In this document: one piece after another, positions 25,015 through 38,800 of the stretch
How positions within the stretch are numbered: the stretch's first letter is position 1
How the letters are laid out: the number at the start of each line of letters is the position of its first letter
Assembly: GCA_964247055.1 (NCBI GenBank)
Contig: OZ176052.1
Location: forward strand, 7,316,001 to 7,380,000
Length of the DNA stretch: 64,000 nt
Direction: 5' to 3'
Source of the DNA: Paragordius varius
Taxonomy: Eukaryota > Nematomorpha
Translations under genes and position numbers: made by a program
The notes under the pieces: model-generated
What the model was told of the DNA's origin: nothing
Seen by the model: only the letters and a program-made list of their open reading frames with translations
The model's database searches: none

Positions 25015-25520
25015 ATGATCATTGAAATGAATAGCGAACTTGATCATTTTTTGCCTGAAACAGATTTATCGGTTAGTAAAATCTTTTACATTTAGGCTGA
25101 AAAAAAATATTTTGATGAACTAAAAAAAGGGCAACCTTCAATGATAACTCAATTTAATTATTGTAACTCATTAATTTTGTCCAATGAATTTCAAAAGGTT
25201 CAAATGGCCTCTCATCTTCTTGAAGGTACATTTCTTTAATTTTAGAACTCTATATTATTTACAATAATTCTGATTACCATGTTAAAATTTTGATCTCTTT
25301 GATTATTTCATTTTATAAACTAAAAGTATAAATTTAATTTTATGTTAAGCACAACAAAAAATCTATTCACTATTATGAGATGTTGCACGATAAATCGGAT
25401 AAAAAAGTTATTGAACATTATCTTACACAAAAAGAGGATATATACAAAAAATTAACTATTTTCAACACTATAATTACTGCAAGTATAATTCTGATAGGAT
25501 ATGCAATCAAGCGATTTTAA
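25015..25520 (+). CDS. FIS1: Mitochondrial fission 1 protein
   Basis: Four exons, 25015-25071, 25096-25225, 25246-25325 and 25350-25520, give 145 aa (human 152). FIS1 is a tail-anchored outer mitochondrial membrane adaptor with a TPR-like helical bundle. Blocks match along the whole length: AEKKYFDEL (human FEKKFQSEK), STQFEY-like ITQFNY, ASHLLEELY (IVLLEELLP), ISFYKLKHNKKSIHYYEML (VGNYRLKEYEKALKYVRGLL), then the C-terminal membrane segment IFNTIITASIILIGYAI followed by basic KRF. The first ATG at 25015 is preceded by an in-frame TAA; a second ATG at 25027 is also possible. All three introns are 20-24 bases and each carries an in-frame stop or shifts the frame, so they must be spliced. The gene converges on alpha-actinin, 1.35 kb away. 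Confidence 0.85.
25072..25095 (+). other. 24-base intron 1 of FIS1
   Basis: Starts GTTAGT and ends ACATTTAG; phase 0, between ETDLS and AEKKYF. It contains an in-frame TAG at its end. Confidence 0.75.
25226..25245 (+). other. 20-base intron 2 of FIS1
   Basis: The whole intron is gtacatttctttaattttag. Removing it joins LLE to ELYIIY as in LLEELLP of other FIS1 proteins; keeping it gives TAA after four codons. This is the shortest intron in the window. Confidence 0.8.
25326..25349 (+). other. 24-base intron 3 of FIS1
   Basis: Starts GTATAAAT and ends TGTTAAG; phase 0, between FYKLK and HNKKSI. It contains in-frame TAA. Confidence 0.8.
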
Positions 25521-25534
25521 TATTTATATATCGT

Positions 25535-25540
25535 AATAAA
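25535..25540 (+). terminator. Probable polyadenylation signal of FIS1
   Basis: AATAAA, 15 bases after the FIS1 stop codon. Confidence 0.55.
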
Positions 25541-26870
25541 TATTTATACATTATCTACCATAGTATTAATAAAACAAGCAATTTTAAAAATATACCGCAA
25601 TTTTTTTTGAAACTGGCAGTATTTCGTTTGAAATATTTTTGTAATGAAACTGGAATAAATACGACTCTTCTAATGGAAAATGTTCTGTTAATTCATTCTT
25701 TGTTTAGTTTAGACTTAGAATTTTTTATTATAAATTAGTTTAAGAAAACATTAAGGTCTGTATTATTTTTTTATAATTTATAATTATTAAAAACCCGTGG
25801 TTAAAACTAATTTATTTTGATTTTAACATATTGAACTAGTTACATGATTATAAGATTATTTTTAATTAAATCAATTTACATTGTGAAAAGTTAATTGCCC
25901 CTTAAGATTGAATGAATACGTTTAGGTTATTATACAATAACATGCGTCATATTAACAAATAAAAAGGTGTTACTAAATATATGTCCTTAACCCTTCAAAT
26001 AATATTATATTTAAAAGATTTTATCAACGTAAATAATAAAGAATTTTAACTGAATCAAAACACAATTTATAATAACGCTTATTGATGCTAAAGATAGCGA
26101 AGCAATTTGAAACGGGGTATTTGCTTTAAAAGATTTGGTATAGCATTTGATATAGATATGTAATCAACTAAATAATACCTTTTAATATTTTACCTTTTTT
26201 TATTGGGAAACATCCCATAATTTCATTCTTAATTTAGGATAAATACGGTTCTTGCATAAGCTTTAAATTATTTTAGCTTATTTTGAAAATCTATATATTT
26301 ACCATAAATATTGTAATAATATAACAGATAATTTATTACATATGGTATATATATGTATGTATTGACAATAAGAATCAATTAATTTAGTAAATTATAAAGC
26401 AATAAAAAATGTTTTTTTTTCAAAAGCGTGAGTAAAAAAATATAAAAAGGCGAAATATAGTGCTAAAATACTGATAGAAAGGACGGTAAAGAATTTACAT
26501 ATCACATTGTAAATGAATGATTTGTTGATTAAACGTTAAAGCTGTATCAATAAGTTAGTTGCATAGAAATTTTGGTGGATTACATATAAATATATCTGGG
26601 TTTGTCAAAACCTATTTTAGAAGGATAAAACAAAAAGGCATTTAGTTTTTGGTAGGCGCGAAAATGTAGGACGAATTTCGTAAAATAAATAAACCATGAT
26701 TAAATTTGTAATTTCATATACATCGTATAAAATGATTGAAAACTAAAGTCTTATATAGTAATAAAACAGAGCAAAAAAACAAATATATAAGTAAGTATTT
26801 TCGGAAAACGCAAAAAATTTAAAGAATGTCCATCTACAAAACCATACATACATAACTTATAAGATATCAT
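25541..26870. other. Convergent intergenic region between FIS1 and alpha-actinin
   Basis: AT-rich, no gene or element recognised. It must hold the 3' untranslated regions of both genes. Confidence 0.5.
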
Positions 26871-29800
26871 CTATAAATCAGTTTCGCCATATAAAGCCGC
26901 AGAAAATGAATGGTAATCCAGGTATATAGTCGTGCTTGTAGTTATATGATTTGAAATATTTAGCTGAGAAATTGGAGAAAATCGGGTCGGAGACAATGTG
27001 GAGGAAGAATTATTTAATCCGATAGTATTGGCAGATTGGGGTGTTGAACGGCCCCCACCACCATTTAACGTTGGGACAGTTCCCTTATAAGTATTCATGC
27101 GTTTGATACAGTATTCAGCATATTCGGATGGGAGTTCACGTCTCAACTCATCGATCGTTATGTAAGGCTAATTATTTACATAAGTTGAAATTATACGGAC
27201 AAAAACGTAAAAATACGAATACCGCTGTATTTTTTAAAACCTTAGTTTTATCCTATTAAATTAATTTAACCATTCATTATGTTACCAATGTACATCTATT
27301 TTATGCCAGTTTAAACCAATGAGTCATATTTGAAGTATGGTTGTCTTTTAGAAAATAATATCTCTATATTTTTTCATTTTTTCCGTATAATTTGCAATTT
27401 GCGTATATATAAAAAGAATAAAATGGCAAAATAAATTAGTTTTATATATGTCTGTAATGGATTTTAAGGATAATTATGTTAAACTTAATAATAAATGTAT
27501 GAATGTTTGATAATGCCGGGCTTGTAACCATGACCATTAAAATATGCCTTGTTTATAAATGTATTATAAAACAGTTCAAATTAATTGAAAAAGATCCTGA
27601 TCCTAATTACACCTTTCGTTACCAGGTTAACCAATAAAATATTTCATATAAAGCATTCAAAATGTAACCTTATCTCCTGCGAGCGTTTTGAATGAAGCTA
27701 TAATTTGATCGGAAGTATCTAGATCAGTATTTTCACGCGTCATAAAATCCAAAAATGATTCAAATGTAACCTGACCCGTGTTGTTAGGATCAACGACGCT
27801 CATTATACGTTTAAAATCCGCATCACCCTAAAAATATCGAATAATATGAATTATAAATAATCATCATTATTGAATGGATTAACACATAAAAATGGTTAAT
27901 TAAAAGAATAAAAATACTTGTTTATCCTCACGAATACTGTAGCCCAGAGAAATGAGGCAGGATTTAAAATCTTTGGGATCCAAAATACCGGTATGATTTT
28001 TGTCAAAATGCGTGAATGACATTTTAAATTCGTTAAGCTGATCTTGACTAATACCCTTAGAGTCACGGGTTAAAATCTGCAAAAAATATAAGATTTAAAA
28101 TTTTGCATATTCATGATAAAGCCAAAAAGCTCAAAAATCAACCTGGTTTTCAACTTCATTGATATGACGAGATAAAGCTGTTTGAAGTTGTTCCCAACCA
28201 ACTCGGATAGTTTCCATTGTGTATCGGGTATAAGGATTTTCAAATATTAATGCCTCTTGTAATTCCTATTTATCAATATAGTTATATCGTGAAGAAAATA
28301 ATTATTAAAGTCTTCGAAATAAATTTTTGGAATGATATTTGTATATTCTATGGTTATAAAGTGTTAAGATATCAGTTATTAATAATATAATTTTGCGTTT
28401 TATAGTTATAATTCGGAGTAAACAACTACTAACGTTAAATAATTGGTGTTTCATTTTTAAAATAGAACCCGACTTTTTTTACAATGTTTAGAAGTAAAGG
28501 TTAAATATATCGTTAAAACCAACCGGTTTCTTATAGAAGAGTGATCTTAAAAAATGGTGATATAAGGGTTTTTAATAAAAAAATTGGCACAAAATATGTT
28601 GGCGGCCTCTAAAATTATTCAAAGATAAATGGTGCAGCCACTCAAATTGTTTTAGTACTTCATTATATTTTTCCAACTCATCCATATGAGGTTTATAATG
28701 GGCGACAGCAGTTTGGACACTATGTAAACGATTCAATTGTTCTTCCAATGAGCTAAAACAATAAGTTTATTTATATTATATATTACAATTACCAAAAAAA
28801 TACAATGAAATATCATACTTGCTATGTCCAGATTGTTGTTTTGGCATCAATGATAAATTATGATATAAAAAATAAAGATATATTTTATACAATGTCTATA
28901 TAATCTTAATTTTTTAATAGTCATATTAACATCAAGAGTGTCCTTCACTTCAAGTTGGTCCTTAAACACTTCAAGTTGGTCCTTGAACATCAAGTTGGTC
29001 CTCGAACATCAAGTTGGTCCTTGAACACTTCAAATGGTCCTTGAACATTTCAAGTTGGTCTTTCAACTTTTTTATTCTTTTTATTTTATAAATCAAACCG
29101 TGTATCATTCATATATTTTATTATTTTAACATCTTAATTTAACCAAACTTTTAAATCAATATCACAGAAACCGTACATCTTTAATAAGTTCATAAAATAC
29201 ATTAATGTTAATAAGATATAAACATGTAATTTTAAAAAATATATGTTTTCTGGGTTATTAAATACAATTTTTCGTTGTCTACATTTATTATATAATTTTG
29301 TTGAATTAATAGTTTGAAACTAAAAATTCGTAAAAAATATTTTAAATAAATATATAAGAAATCAATTAGGTTAAAAAAATAATGAAATTCATGGAAAAAT
29401 TATGGTTAAACTTAAAAAATTTAAGGATCAGCTTGAAAAATTTAAGGACCAACTTGAAGTGTTTAAATACCAACTTGAAGTGTTAAAAGACCAATTTGAA
29501 ATGTTCAAAAACCAACTTGATGTCAAGAACACTCTTGAAGTACAAATGGTATATTGCGTAAAACTAAGATTTAAAAAAGCATCCACTTTCAAAAACTTAA
29601 AAGAATGCCGGAAGTAAAAAAGTATGTGATTCTTAAGATATGCATTCCATACCTATGCGTTTGTAGAGCTATATTAGTTACAGTATCAAGTTGACCCTCG
29701 ACCCAGGGTCCAACCACGTTAGCCTTTTCGGCAAATTGATGTCTCAATCTTTGATGCGATTGTTGTTTTAACAACTCTTTCTGCAATGTGGCATCGCGTA

Positions 29801-32800
29801 AAGGTACAAGACGTTTAACCTCTTCCCATTTCTCTTTGATACACTGTAGTATTGGAACATTATAAAATATATACAGGAGATAAAATAAAAAATATGATTT
29901 GTTAATGGAACTTTGATAGTTCTTAACATAAATAAAAATATCCAACCCTTTTTATCTTATCAGTGATAAAGTTTTAAATATAGATTTGAATCATATATAT
30001 GCGTTAAAAAGCGTTGGAAATACATCCGTATTTTTAACCTCCAATACAACAGCATGGATGCAATGATAACTGTTATAATGATTCTGGGCCAGAATATACA
30101 GTTAAAACAAATTTTTTTAAAATGATAACTTATATGAAAAACCTCTCATAATTTGATTACCATTTTTGCAAAAAAAACCATTTTTAATCGGTTTAACAAT
30201 ATTTTACATTATAAATTCACTAATTTATTGGGTTAATTTGTTACTTACATTGGGATTTATAGTAGAGTAGGGATTTTGTATGGCACTTTGCATAGGCATA
30301 TTGTGTTTTGTAACATGTTGACAAAGAGATTCCCAAATACTCAAAATGGAAAGGCACTCATCCTCGGCCGTTTTCAAATTGTTTTTAAAGTACTCATGAG
30401 CATCAATTAAACTCTGTCATTGGAACATGTTAAAAAAGCAAACTTTATGAACTATGATAAAAAATTTGGCATATGATCTGAAAAAAAAGTATTGCATTTT
30501 TCATGGCTAAACTCCACACAATAAATATATTTAAAAATAATTATCGACTTATGATCATACTAATGAAAATTTATAATTTATGACAAATTTTGGAACTACT
30601 ATTTAAAATCATTTTAAAGCTTTTTTACATCTAGATAAAATGGCCATATTGACGTTTAATATAAAGTTTATCGTTATATATCCATTAAAAAGATGTGAAT
30701 CTTAATAATATTTCCTTCTGATAATATGTTTTTAATTTTAAGTAAAAAAAACCTGTAGTTCCTCCACTGTATGAACAAAGAGCATATCAACTAAATCCTC
30801 ACAAGCCCCATCAAGCCAATTATTAAAGGGCGCCATTTTCTTAGCTAATTCAAGATGGAATCTATCCAGCGCATCTAAAAACTGTTCCGTTTCCTATGGG
30901 AATAAATTTTTTGAAATATAAAGTTATGTAAATTCATTTAGCCAGGATATTATTTTAATCGCTTAAAATTTTATATTTATTCAAAGCTTTAAAAAGTAAA
31001 GTACTATTAATTCTTTGCCACGGTTTTGAGTAGCGTTTCCAAGAACATCCCATTTATCACATATGACTTGACAACGAGAATTTATTGAAGAGACATCAAA
31101 GTATTTTAGAGTGCTGCAGGGAAAAAATATTATGATAGCCAAACAAATGAATATATTTTAGGAAACATTATTAGAGCAGCGGCTATAAATTTGCAATACA
31201 CAAATTTTTTGTTAAACAACCGACAAAAAAAAATCTCCTAAAGTCGATTATAAATTAACACACAAAAGCACAGAAATAGATTTAAATATAACTATATATT
31301 AATTATATACTTTAATTCTTGAGCAATTGCTATGATTTGTTCAATCCGTTCTTGATGAGCTGCCAAATCAGTTTCGAAGGCTTCATGCTTTTTCTTCAAA
31401 GCCTTTTTAAATAGATAAAGAGAAAAGAAAAATGATAGCATTGCAATGAAAACGCGATAAATTTAATAGTATATAAATTACTTTAATTTCATAAAGTTTT
31501 AAGCCTTTAAGCGAAGACACAGTAGGAACTGAATCTCCGGTACCGGCTTTGGGACCTGGACCGGATGTTACGCATCTATATGATATGATAAATAAACAGT
31601 AATTTATGCATTGTAAGAAGGTTTTATAATAATGGCTACATTCAAAATTATCTATGTCATTTAATAACTTTTTAAGAATATTTTTTTGCATTCAATAATA
31701 TATTTATTTTTAATTTTAGTGTAATTCCAAATATGTAATTTAAACAAAAAATTTACAATTGAATTAACTCTAATTAAATTTTGTACTTGCATTTAAATAA
31801 AAAATTAAATGACCCATAAACCAAGAATATTTGTTACCTATGTTCATTGACTCTCCACCATTCATCGTGAAGGTTGGCTTTATGATTGAATTTCTTGACC
31901 AAATGACTCAAACGTTCAAGTCGCATAAGTTCAGAAAGAAGCCATTCTTCAAACCCTTTCTCCGCATTTTCGAGAAGGTTCCACGCCCGATTTATATCCT
32001 ATATTAACGAATAGATTATTAAAATATTAGATGTACAAACTATACAAATTTTAAATATATTGTAGAGCGTAAGTAAAGTAGCAGATCGTTCTTACAATAT
32101 AAATAGCAACTAATATTACTCCTATCTATTATAAATAAACATTAATTTATATATAAAACGAACAATGTAAAACTTATGAGAAAGCAAAACATAAAACAAT
32201 TATCAACTTCAATATTTTAAATTATATATTATTACTGTAACAGTTTTTCCAACGGTAGGAACATAAGCTGGCCTATTATTGAGCCTAAGTTTCGTTTGTA
32301 ATGTGTTAAAGAGTGTTTCTAGCGTGGCCTTTTCCTCAATCTTTGGTGGTTTTTTGTGTCGACGATATTCACGAAATTCTTCAAGTTTATCTTGACACCG
32401 TTCTAATATTTTAGTATTGTAGGAGTCTTGCAATTCTGATTTAGCGGTCGTCGCTGCACTGTTATTTCCCACAGGACTACCTCCACTCCGAACCGGTTTA
32501 GCGATATCACTATTGGTAAAATAAGTATGTGTTACTCAAATAATAGAACAAAAAAATTATATAAGGGTATAAAACTATCGATTTAGCGTAACAAAACATG
32601 AAATATATAGTAAAGACAAGCAACTAACTTGACTGGTATAGTGCGGTTTTCTAGCCAAGGGATGGTTTTGTTAATCCATTCCAAAAGATCGGATGAAAGT
32701 GTTTCATATTCCTGCATACATTGTTCATTGTCGCGATTGACTTTAAGGACCTTACAAATCCTGTTGGCTGCCGTTTCAGCCTTAACACATTCCAAAAAGT

Positions 32801-35800
32801 TATTGGTTAGAAAGTATAAAAAATCATTATTAATTTACATGCTTTAAGTATAAAAAATTAATATATTTTAGTATTTGGTAATGGTTAGATTCAAAATATA
32901 ATTTATGAGAAATAACCGAAAATTCGTATCAACTTAAAATGACATTTCTGTATTAGTGTAATTAAATTATGTATGTGATTATTTATAAAATTAAAAAAAT
33001 GGTAAAATGTTTACATGCTTCAGTATTAATTAAAAAAAATTTAGTTAGTAATCTGTAAAACAAGCAAAAAAGCAAACTTTTTTAGCACCAGCAAAGGCAT
33101 GATAGTAGGAAGAAACGTAAGTCATAACAGCTTTTTCATCCATTCTTAATGAATTGACAATATCTATATCCCATGGTAAAAAATGTATGTTAAGACAAAA
33201 AATGCATTTTTTAGCTAATGGTTAAGTGGTTATTTTAATTTAGTATAAAATCTTACATCAAAAAAGTGAATCAGAATTTTTAATTTTTGCGGTAAAAAAT
33301 TAAAATATACAGAGTCATAAAAAGTCAAAGATTTTTTCGAATCTTATATAATTACAATCACCCCATATTCGTATTCATAAGGGATATAAAGAACATAATA
33401 AGGATCAAAATATATGGCGGTTTTAAAAAAAAAACTCTTTTGTTTTTTATATTTACACCGTATCTCCAATTTTTCTATATATAAAACAAACACGCGTGAA
33501 GCCATTATGCTAAAACAAAAAACCCATTTAGTTAAACTGCATAATAAAAACCTTGTGTGTCAATATTTGAGTCACTGCTATTTCATGCTAAAACTTATTC
33601 TATATTAAATATATTTAGTTTTCATGCTGGTTAGGTATTATCTGTTAGAGGAGGTTTTTAATATTAGCTTAATGTAGATAAAAAACTTTATGGCCCGTTG
33701 AAAAGGCGTGATAAAAACACGAGACATAAGTCATTATTGCTTTATCGTCAGGTTTTGGCATATTCATTATATCTGTGTAAAAAATTAATTTCCAAAAATA
33801 ATATGTTTATTAATTATTTTAAACACTGTTTAAACAGGGTTATTGTGAGAAAATAATTATGAAGATACCTTCGGGATCCAACATCTTAGGTATATCCAAA
33901 TGTTTTTCGGCAATATCAAATGCCATGTTCAAATTTGTCCATGGGTCATCCTATTGTGAAAATAAAAAAAATATAATTATATCAATTACATTTTCTTATA
34001 GATTTTGAACATTCTAAAATCTGAAAAGGGGGGTAGCTTAATTACAAGCAAAACCAATAATCCTAATTATTAATATGTCTCACTTCTCTAAAACATAGAA
34101 CAGCATAAATTTTTGTTAATTTATAAAAAAGATAATTTGAATTGAAAAAAGAAAAAATGCCTCATTTGTTAATAAAAAAGGAAACATTTTCGATAATGTT
34201 ATACTTTAATGTATTAATCCTTAAACATTTTTAGGAGAACAAAAATTTTAGAATATTAGATATAGGTCATCTAAATACTTTACCAATAATTTACAAGCAA
34301 ATTTTAATCCCTTCAAAAGTGCGACCCCAAATTTTTGCAAGATAAGCATCCTAATATTTGATTTTTTTCCGACTTGGAAATTATAATGTAATTTTATTAA
34401 CCCCAAGAAAAGCTTTAATATATATTAAAGTAATGTTTCATAGCCTTAACTTGATATTTCAGTTAGCTGGCCGTATAAATAAATATAAGCCAGTGTACAC
34501 TTTTTTTTTAAAAAAAATATCTTATAACCGATCTATTAACTTTAGTCCTATCCAAAGTTGACAAAAATAAGTAAAAACTATGAGATATATATATTTTTAT
34601 AATTAATAAATTAATCAATCTGATATACCTTGGAAAGTTTGTTGTAATCAATTAATTCCGGTCTATGGCGATGTATTAAGGCACAGAACGCTAAACCATC
34701 TTTAAAGCTACAACATTTATAAATAAATTTTCAAGTTATGCGTACGATGCTATATTATATATATATTGTGTATCAAAAAAGTTTTTTTAAACATTACTCT
34801 TTTTGATTCTATTTATTTCTCAATGCATAAATATATATAACTTAATCAATGGTATGATAAATTTTTTTACAAAAAATTATATTATTTGAAAAGTGGATTA
34901 AATAATAAAATTGTGTATGAAATTAAACATGTTTAATTTTAGCAGGCCATTTAAAAATTAATACTAATTAACACAGCCTTTTGAAAATTTAGGTTCAAAA
35001 GTATATTAAAGGGTAGTTAATCCATATATAATTTTACCTTAAATGGAAGTTCTGGACATTGACATTTTTGTAAGGCGCTGTTTTACGTTGACACCAAAGC
35101 AATAAACCATCTTTTGCAGTCATTTCTAAGTTTAAAAAATAAAATTGTTGAATTAATCAATAAATCATACGACAAATGTTTAAAATTAATTAAATGCATA
35201 TTCATAAATTTTTATATTTATAAATAAAATTTTGTAATTTTTAAAATTAATCAATATTTTAAATGAGTGGGGAGTGTGGGGGTTAAAAACCTTCCATTGT
35301 TATGTCTTGTATGGCAAAACGTAGAATAATGGTCCAAATCATACCCAACGTCATTTTCAAATTCCCGTCAACAATTTCTACCAATGCATGTAAAATATGT
35401 CATATAAAAGTTCAATAAGAATTTAATACATGAATGCCAGAAAAATAAAAATATACAAAATTACAATTATAGGTGATATACAGTATAATTAATAATACAT
35501 TGCTAGTTTTTCCCAAATATTTCCTAATGGCATATTTAGCGAGGATAATTATTATTGGCTAATATAGCAGTAAAAAAGCGAAAAATATAACTTACGCCAA
35601 CATAAATACCCTGTGCTGTTTATGCTATCTGGCAAAAAATAATGAAAAAAAAAAACAAGCAATATATACAAACATACACTGTATATTTGTAATATAATTT
35701 CTTTTAGTTGACAAAAATCATAAAATAATTAAATTCTACCTTCAGCACCAATGGAGACAAGTTTAACGCCCTTCATTTCTATGAATTTAAGGGCCTTATT

Positions 35801-38800
35801 AACGTTAGCAATTTTGTGGAAACGCATTTTACCCCTATCGGGTTTGGGTAATTGTTCGCCCGAAATAACTTCAAGCAAGAGCATGAGTTTAAGTCCATTC
35901 CTAAAATCCTCTTCGATATTATCAATTTGTGTGCCAGCTTTGCGTAAATGTGAGTTACACCAAGCCGTAAAGGTCTAATTTTATAATGTTAGTATAATAA
36001 AAAATGTGGAAAAAATTAATTAAGTTAGTTTAATTTAACATTAATTATAACTTTATTAATAAAATAATAATTGGCATTTAGTTAAATTAAAAGACAACTC
36101 CAAATAAAACATTTTTTTATTGAAATATTTCAAGATTTAAGGAAGTGGGCAGAACATTGAATAATTTTAATCTCGATTTAAAGATAATCTTTATCTTAAT
36201 TTTAAAATTTTTACACGAAAATAATTAATTTCGGAAGCCCTCGCATTTTTTTTAGTTTATTAAATCTGAGATAAACTGAGGAGTAATTCACAACATTCAT
36301 TGTAAAAACCATATTGATCATAAAAAAATAAGTTTAAGGAGTTTGAAAAGATATATCTGCAATCATACGATGCGGTTCCTAAGTTTTTTGTTCAAAGATT
36401 GAATAAATTTGTAACTTATATATATTAATTATTTGATGAAACAGATACAAGATATCTGCCTTAAAACGATATTCAATCCCATTTTATATAGCATGTTATA
36501 ATTAATTAAAATATCTGTTTTGCTTTAAAAGTTTTGAAAAAGCGGCAAAAAATCTGTTTTCAAGATTTTACAGATCAGATTTAAATTAAAACATGTTTTC
36601 TTCCTTTATATAGAGAAAAAAATAACTTAATATAAATGTTGAATATAATAATTGCGATTTATAAGTTAAACATCGGAATATGTATTTAAAATTGAAAAAA
36701 CCAAAAAATTTAGTAAAGTAGCATATAGATTTTTCAACACAACAACATATTTTGAGTGCTGATAAAAAAAGAGTTATGATAAAAATATTTATAAAATACG
36801 TATTTTTGTTTCTCTAAACACCCCCTCATGGCCCCAACTGTGGGTGATTATTCAGGCTAATAACCGCATCATGACCCTTTTTTTTTGAATTATAGATTAT
36901 TTTAAACTTATTTTCCTATTTTAATATTCGGTTATATTACAATATTTTAATATGGTTCTAAAAATATTTTTTAATTTTAATTTGTCTACCATTTTTGGAT
37001 CGTTATGAGGGTTTCTCAAGGCCGACAAACTTGAAAAGTATACTTATTTAGGACGATTATAACTTAAAAACTAATAGCTTATTCAAAAAATTTAAAAAGT
37101 GCATGATGATCAACCTATCCTATTAGTTTATTAGGCGCTGTTTATGTTAAAAAAACTTATTATAAAGGGGTGGGGGTAATTATAGGGGGGGTATATGCGT
37201 TAAATCAGTGATACTCAAACCACGGCCCTAAAAGTGCTTAATCATGACGACCCTATATTATTTATAGTTTTTTACTTAATTTGAGTATAATGTTTGCTAG
37301 TGTATCAAACAGATATGAATTTTTAACAGTATTATATGGATAAATATTTTTTGCGACCCTAAATTATTTATAGTTTTTTTGGTGAATACCATTGCATTAA
37401 ATAGGCTTAAATGATATAGTATGGATATATAACATAGGTTTACACGGCTGACACATATGGCAATATAGTTAGAAGCGAAACGACGGGCCCACGGTTCAAA
37501 AGGAGTTATTATTTTTGCATTACGTTTTTAATTTTCGGCACCGTTTTTTGGCCAGGGGATTTTGCATATCAGATTACAATTAAGAAGAAGCGAAATAAGA
37601 AACTATATCATCCTATACATTTTTATTTACAACGGTCGGTAATTTTTCGGGTAAAACCTTAAAATTCTTAAAAATTGATGTATACCATTTCCCAGTCTAA
37701 ATAAACGTTTTCCCAGTCAATCGAAACATTTTCCCAATCAATCGAAACGTTTTCCCAGTCAATCGAAACATTTTCCCAGTCAATCGAAACGTTTTCCCAG
37801 TCAATAGAAACATTTTCCCAGTCAATAAAAACATTTTCCCAATCAATAAAAACGTTTTCCCAATCAATAAAAACGTTTTCCCAGTCAATAAAAACGGTTT
37901 TATTTTTGATGATAAATATCAAAACAAGAATATAAAAACACCTTTTAACCATTATTAGCGTAATATTAGGATATAATTTTTTATAAAAACACAATTATTG
38001 AATGACAATTTTTCCAAGTATATTCCTGTGCACAATCATTAATAATTTATTCTTTAAATATTATATTTTTGGAATTTGAGTTAAGATAATATTTTTTATT
38101 TTATCGATAGTCCGCATTAATATTTGCGGAACGCTTCAGAATAGTTTTTAAATATCTCCGGTTTGTCGATAAATATACTGTCGGAAAAAAATCTTAACGA
38201 AAATTTTTTTGATAAAAATGTTTTTGAGCTAAAAATATTTAATAAAAAGGATATTTTACTAAAACAAGGGTGTCCAACTAAATGCTTTCGCGGGCCGCAT
38301 CTTTAACTCAAAAAGCACACGGTTTTCCATTCGAAATATATACGGGCATTCACATAATTTTATAAGACTGCAAAATACAAACACAATATAACAATTTTTT
38401 ACCAATTTAATAGACCCATTCATAATAATACGTAAGAAATATGATTATTACTAAGATTTTGTGGGCATATTTTTGCATATGGTTTTCCAAATTTTTCGCG
38501 GGCCGCACAAAGATTATCAGAAGGCAGCGTTGGGCCTCCAATGAAATAAATTATAAATATTAAAAAAACTTGGCGTAAAGTTTATGTTTAGATCCAATAA
38601 AGTGTTAAATGACTTTGTGATAAAAATGGTATATTTTTATAAATTTTATTATTTAATCCGTAAGTATGATTTTATATTTCAGCCGCATATATAAATGCGT
38701 ATATAAAATAAAAAATATTATCTTAACTCAAATTCCAAAAATATAATATTTAAAGAATAAATCATTAATGATTGTGCACAGGAATATACTTGGAAAAATT

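Noticed and set aside
29402-29617. 71-codon coiled-coil-like frame with KFKDQLE repeats
   Set aside because: Same reason: it is the tandem repeat of a foldback arm within an alpha-actinin intron, on the strand opposite to the gene.
37668-37994. 108-codon minus-strand frame with repeated FIDWENV
   Set aside because: It is the 21-base tandem repeat inside a foldback element arm, present inverted in the other arm with fewer units. The repeat length being a multiple of three keeps the frame open.
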